Shown here piece by piece: positions 31,698-32,135 of a stretch of 32,135 nucleotides of DNA (its first letter is position 1; the number at the start of each line of letters is the position of its first letter). The notes beneath the pieces were generated by a model. That model was not told where the DNA came from and did not search any database. It saw only the letters and a list, made by a program, of their open reading frames with translations. The translations under genes were made by a program, and so were the position numbers. The stretch is taken from positions 1 through 32,135 of the forward strand of contig JAPWKG010000011.1 in assembly GCA_028283625.1 (NCBI GenBank), read 5' to 3'. This stretch comes from Acidobacteriaceae bacterium. GTDB taxonomy: Bacteria; Acidobacteriota; Terriglobia; Terriglobales; Acidobacteriaceae.

Positions 31698-31835
31698 ATG
31701 TCACCTCGTTTCCAGCCCACTAAAGCGATCGCGCACACCCGTCTCGGCTTCAACGCCGACATGGCGGCCATCCTGCTCGCACTCGGGCTTGCCGCTCTCA
31801 TTCGTTTGAACGTGATTCCCCACATCGGCTGGTAG
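31698..31835 (+). CDS. Small single-span membrane protein (45 residues)
   Basis: A 45-residue protein starting MSPRFQPTKAIAHTRLGFNA, with one hydrophobic helix (MAAILLALGLAALI, about 22-35) and ending in RLNVIPHIGW. The basic N-terminus suggests that it faces the cytoplasm. It has a ribosome-binding site (GGGAG, six bases before) and good local codon structure, and sits 47 bases before the transporter gene, downstream of the attenuator. I do not recognise a characterised family. A small accessory subunit or stabiliser of the transporter, comparable in position to other small transporter-associated proteins, is an inference. Longer in-frame starts upstream (31542) would run through the terminator stem and are not credible. 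Confidence 0.65.
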   Translation: MSPRFQPTKAIAHTRLGFNADMAAILLALGLAALIRLNVIPHIGW

Positions 31836-31882
31836 GCCGAACTTCGCCGCAGCCTTGCCCAGAAGAAGGCGCGGCATCCCTC

Positions 31883-32135
31883 ATGAGTCCCTTGTCGACC
31901 TACGCTATCTCGCAGCCTGAAACCCGCGCCCAACAGTCCCCCACCGCGTACCTGCTTTCGCTGGTACCGGGGACCGCGCTTCTGTTCGGGCTGGGGCTAC
32001 TCGGCAAAGTGCTTGAGATGCTGGGCACATGGCTCCCGAAACGCCATCACATCCCCTTTCCCCACATGGAGTACGTTTTGTGGGCGATCATCCTGGGGCT
32101 CCTCTTCGCAAATCTCTTTGAGCTGCCGCGCATCT
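31883..32135 (+). CDS. Putative sulfate exporter family transporter (YeiH type), 3' end outside window
   Basis: The first 84 residues of a polytopic membrane protein. After about 20 polar residues come a first helix (LLSLVPGTALLFGLGLLGKV) and a motif-rich second one, in which HMEYVLWAIILGLLFANLF leads into ELPRI. This HxEYVLWAIxxGLxxxN block is typical of the YeiH family, named putative sulfate exporters, usually about 330-480 residues. The actual substrate and direction are not firmly established for the family. The gene starts at ATG 31883 with a rather distant AGAAGG. It would be co-transcribed with the 45-residue protein and controlled by the polycysteine attenuator, which fits a role in sulfur metabolism. 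Confidence 0.75.
   Translation, partial: MSPLSTYAISQPETRAQQSPTAYLLSLVPGTALLFGLGLLGKVLEMLGTWLPKRHHIPFPHMEYVLWAIILGLLFANLFELPRI

Noticed and set aside
31166..31933. A 255-codon minus-strand frame covering the attenuator region
   Set aside because: It runs antisense through the pgm 3' end, hairpins and leader with no recognisable domain. The plus-strand features are mutually consistent.

Overview
The window looks like chromosomal DNA of an Acidobacteriota bacterium of the Terriglobia/Acidobacteriaceae type. This is inferred from the GC-rich coding sequence, a very large Oar-like TonB-dependent receptor with an N-terminal carboxypeptidase-regulatory domain, KdpD-like DUF4118 signalling, and the mix of housekeeping genes. 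No rRNA, tRNA, CRISPR array, insertion sequence or prophage was recognised.

Layout. Positions 1-2205 hold the 3' part of a nicotinamidase gene, a zinc-ribbon/XRE regulator and, convergent to it across a strong bidirectional terminator, a methyltransferase. Positions 2305-4179 carry uppS and cdsA (undecaprenyl-PP and CDP-diacylglycerol synthesis). Their usual partners dxr and rseP come only at 10731-13359. Between the two pairs lie a KdpE/KdpD-like two-component system (minus strand), the TonB-dependent receptor and a small VOC protein. After a perfect rseP terminator come a minus-strand DHH phosphoesterase-like gene and a plus-strand run: CPBP protease, penicillin-acylase-family hydrolase, polytopic PTPS-related membrane protein and ispA. 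Then ftsQ-ftsA overlap by ATGA. They are followed not by ftsZ but by a hybrid-less phosphorelay set: sensor kinase, single-domain receiver and HPt protein. Convergent to this is a 1224-residue secreted collagen-like protein whose GXY stretches alternate with seven copies of an aromatic carbohydrate-binding-like module. Divergent from it is pgm.

The most unusual part is the last 700 bases. Directly after pgm there is a good promoter whose expected start point is only a few bases before the ATG of a 27-codon ORF containing nine cysteine codons. This ORF is followed by an intrinsic terminator with several mutually exclusive alternative stems; one of them pairs the cysteine codons themselves with the leader RNA. 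Downstream come a 45-residue single-span membrane protein and the start of a YeiH-type 'putative sulfate exporter' gene. I read this as a cysteine-sensing, possibly leaderless, transcription attenuator controlling a sulfur transporter. Polycysteine leaderless short ORFs acting as attenuators are known in mycobacteria; I am not aware of a description in this phylum or for this transporter family.

Limits: all structures were found by eye, start codons are chosen from ribosome-binding sites and family knowledge, and no searches were run.
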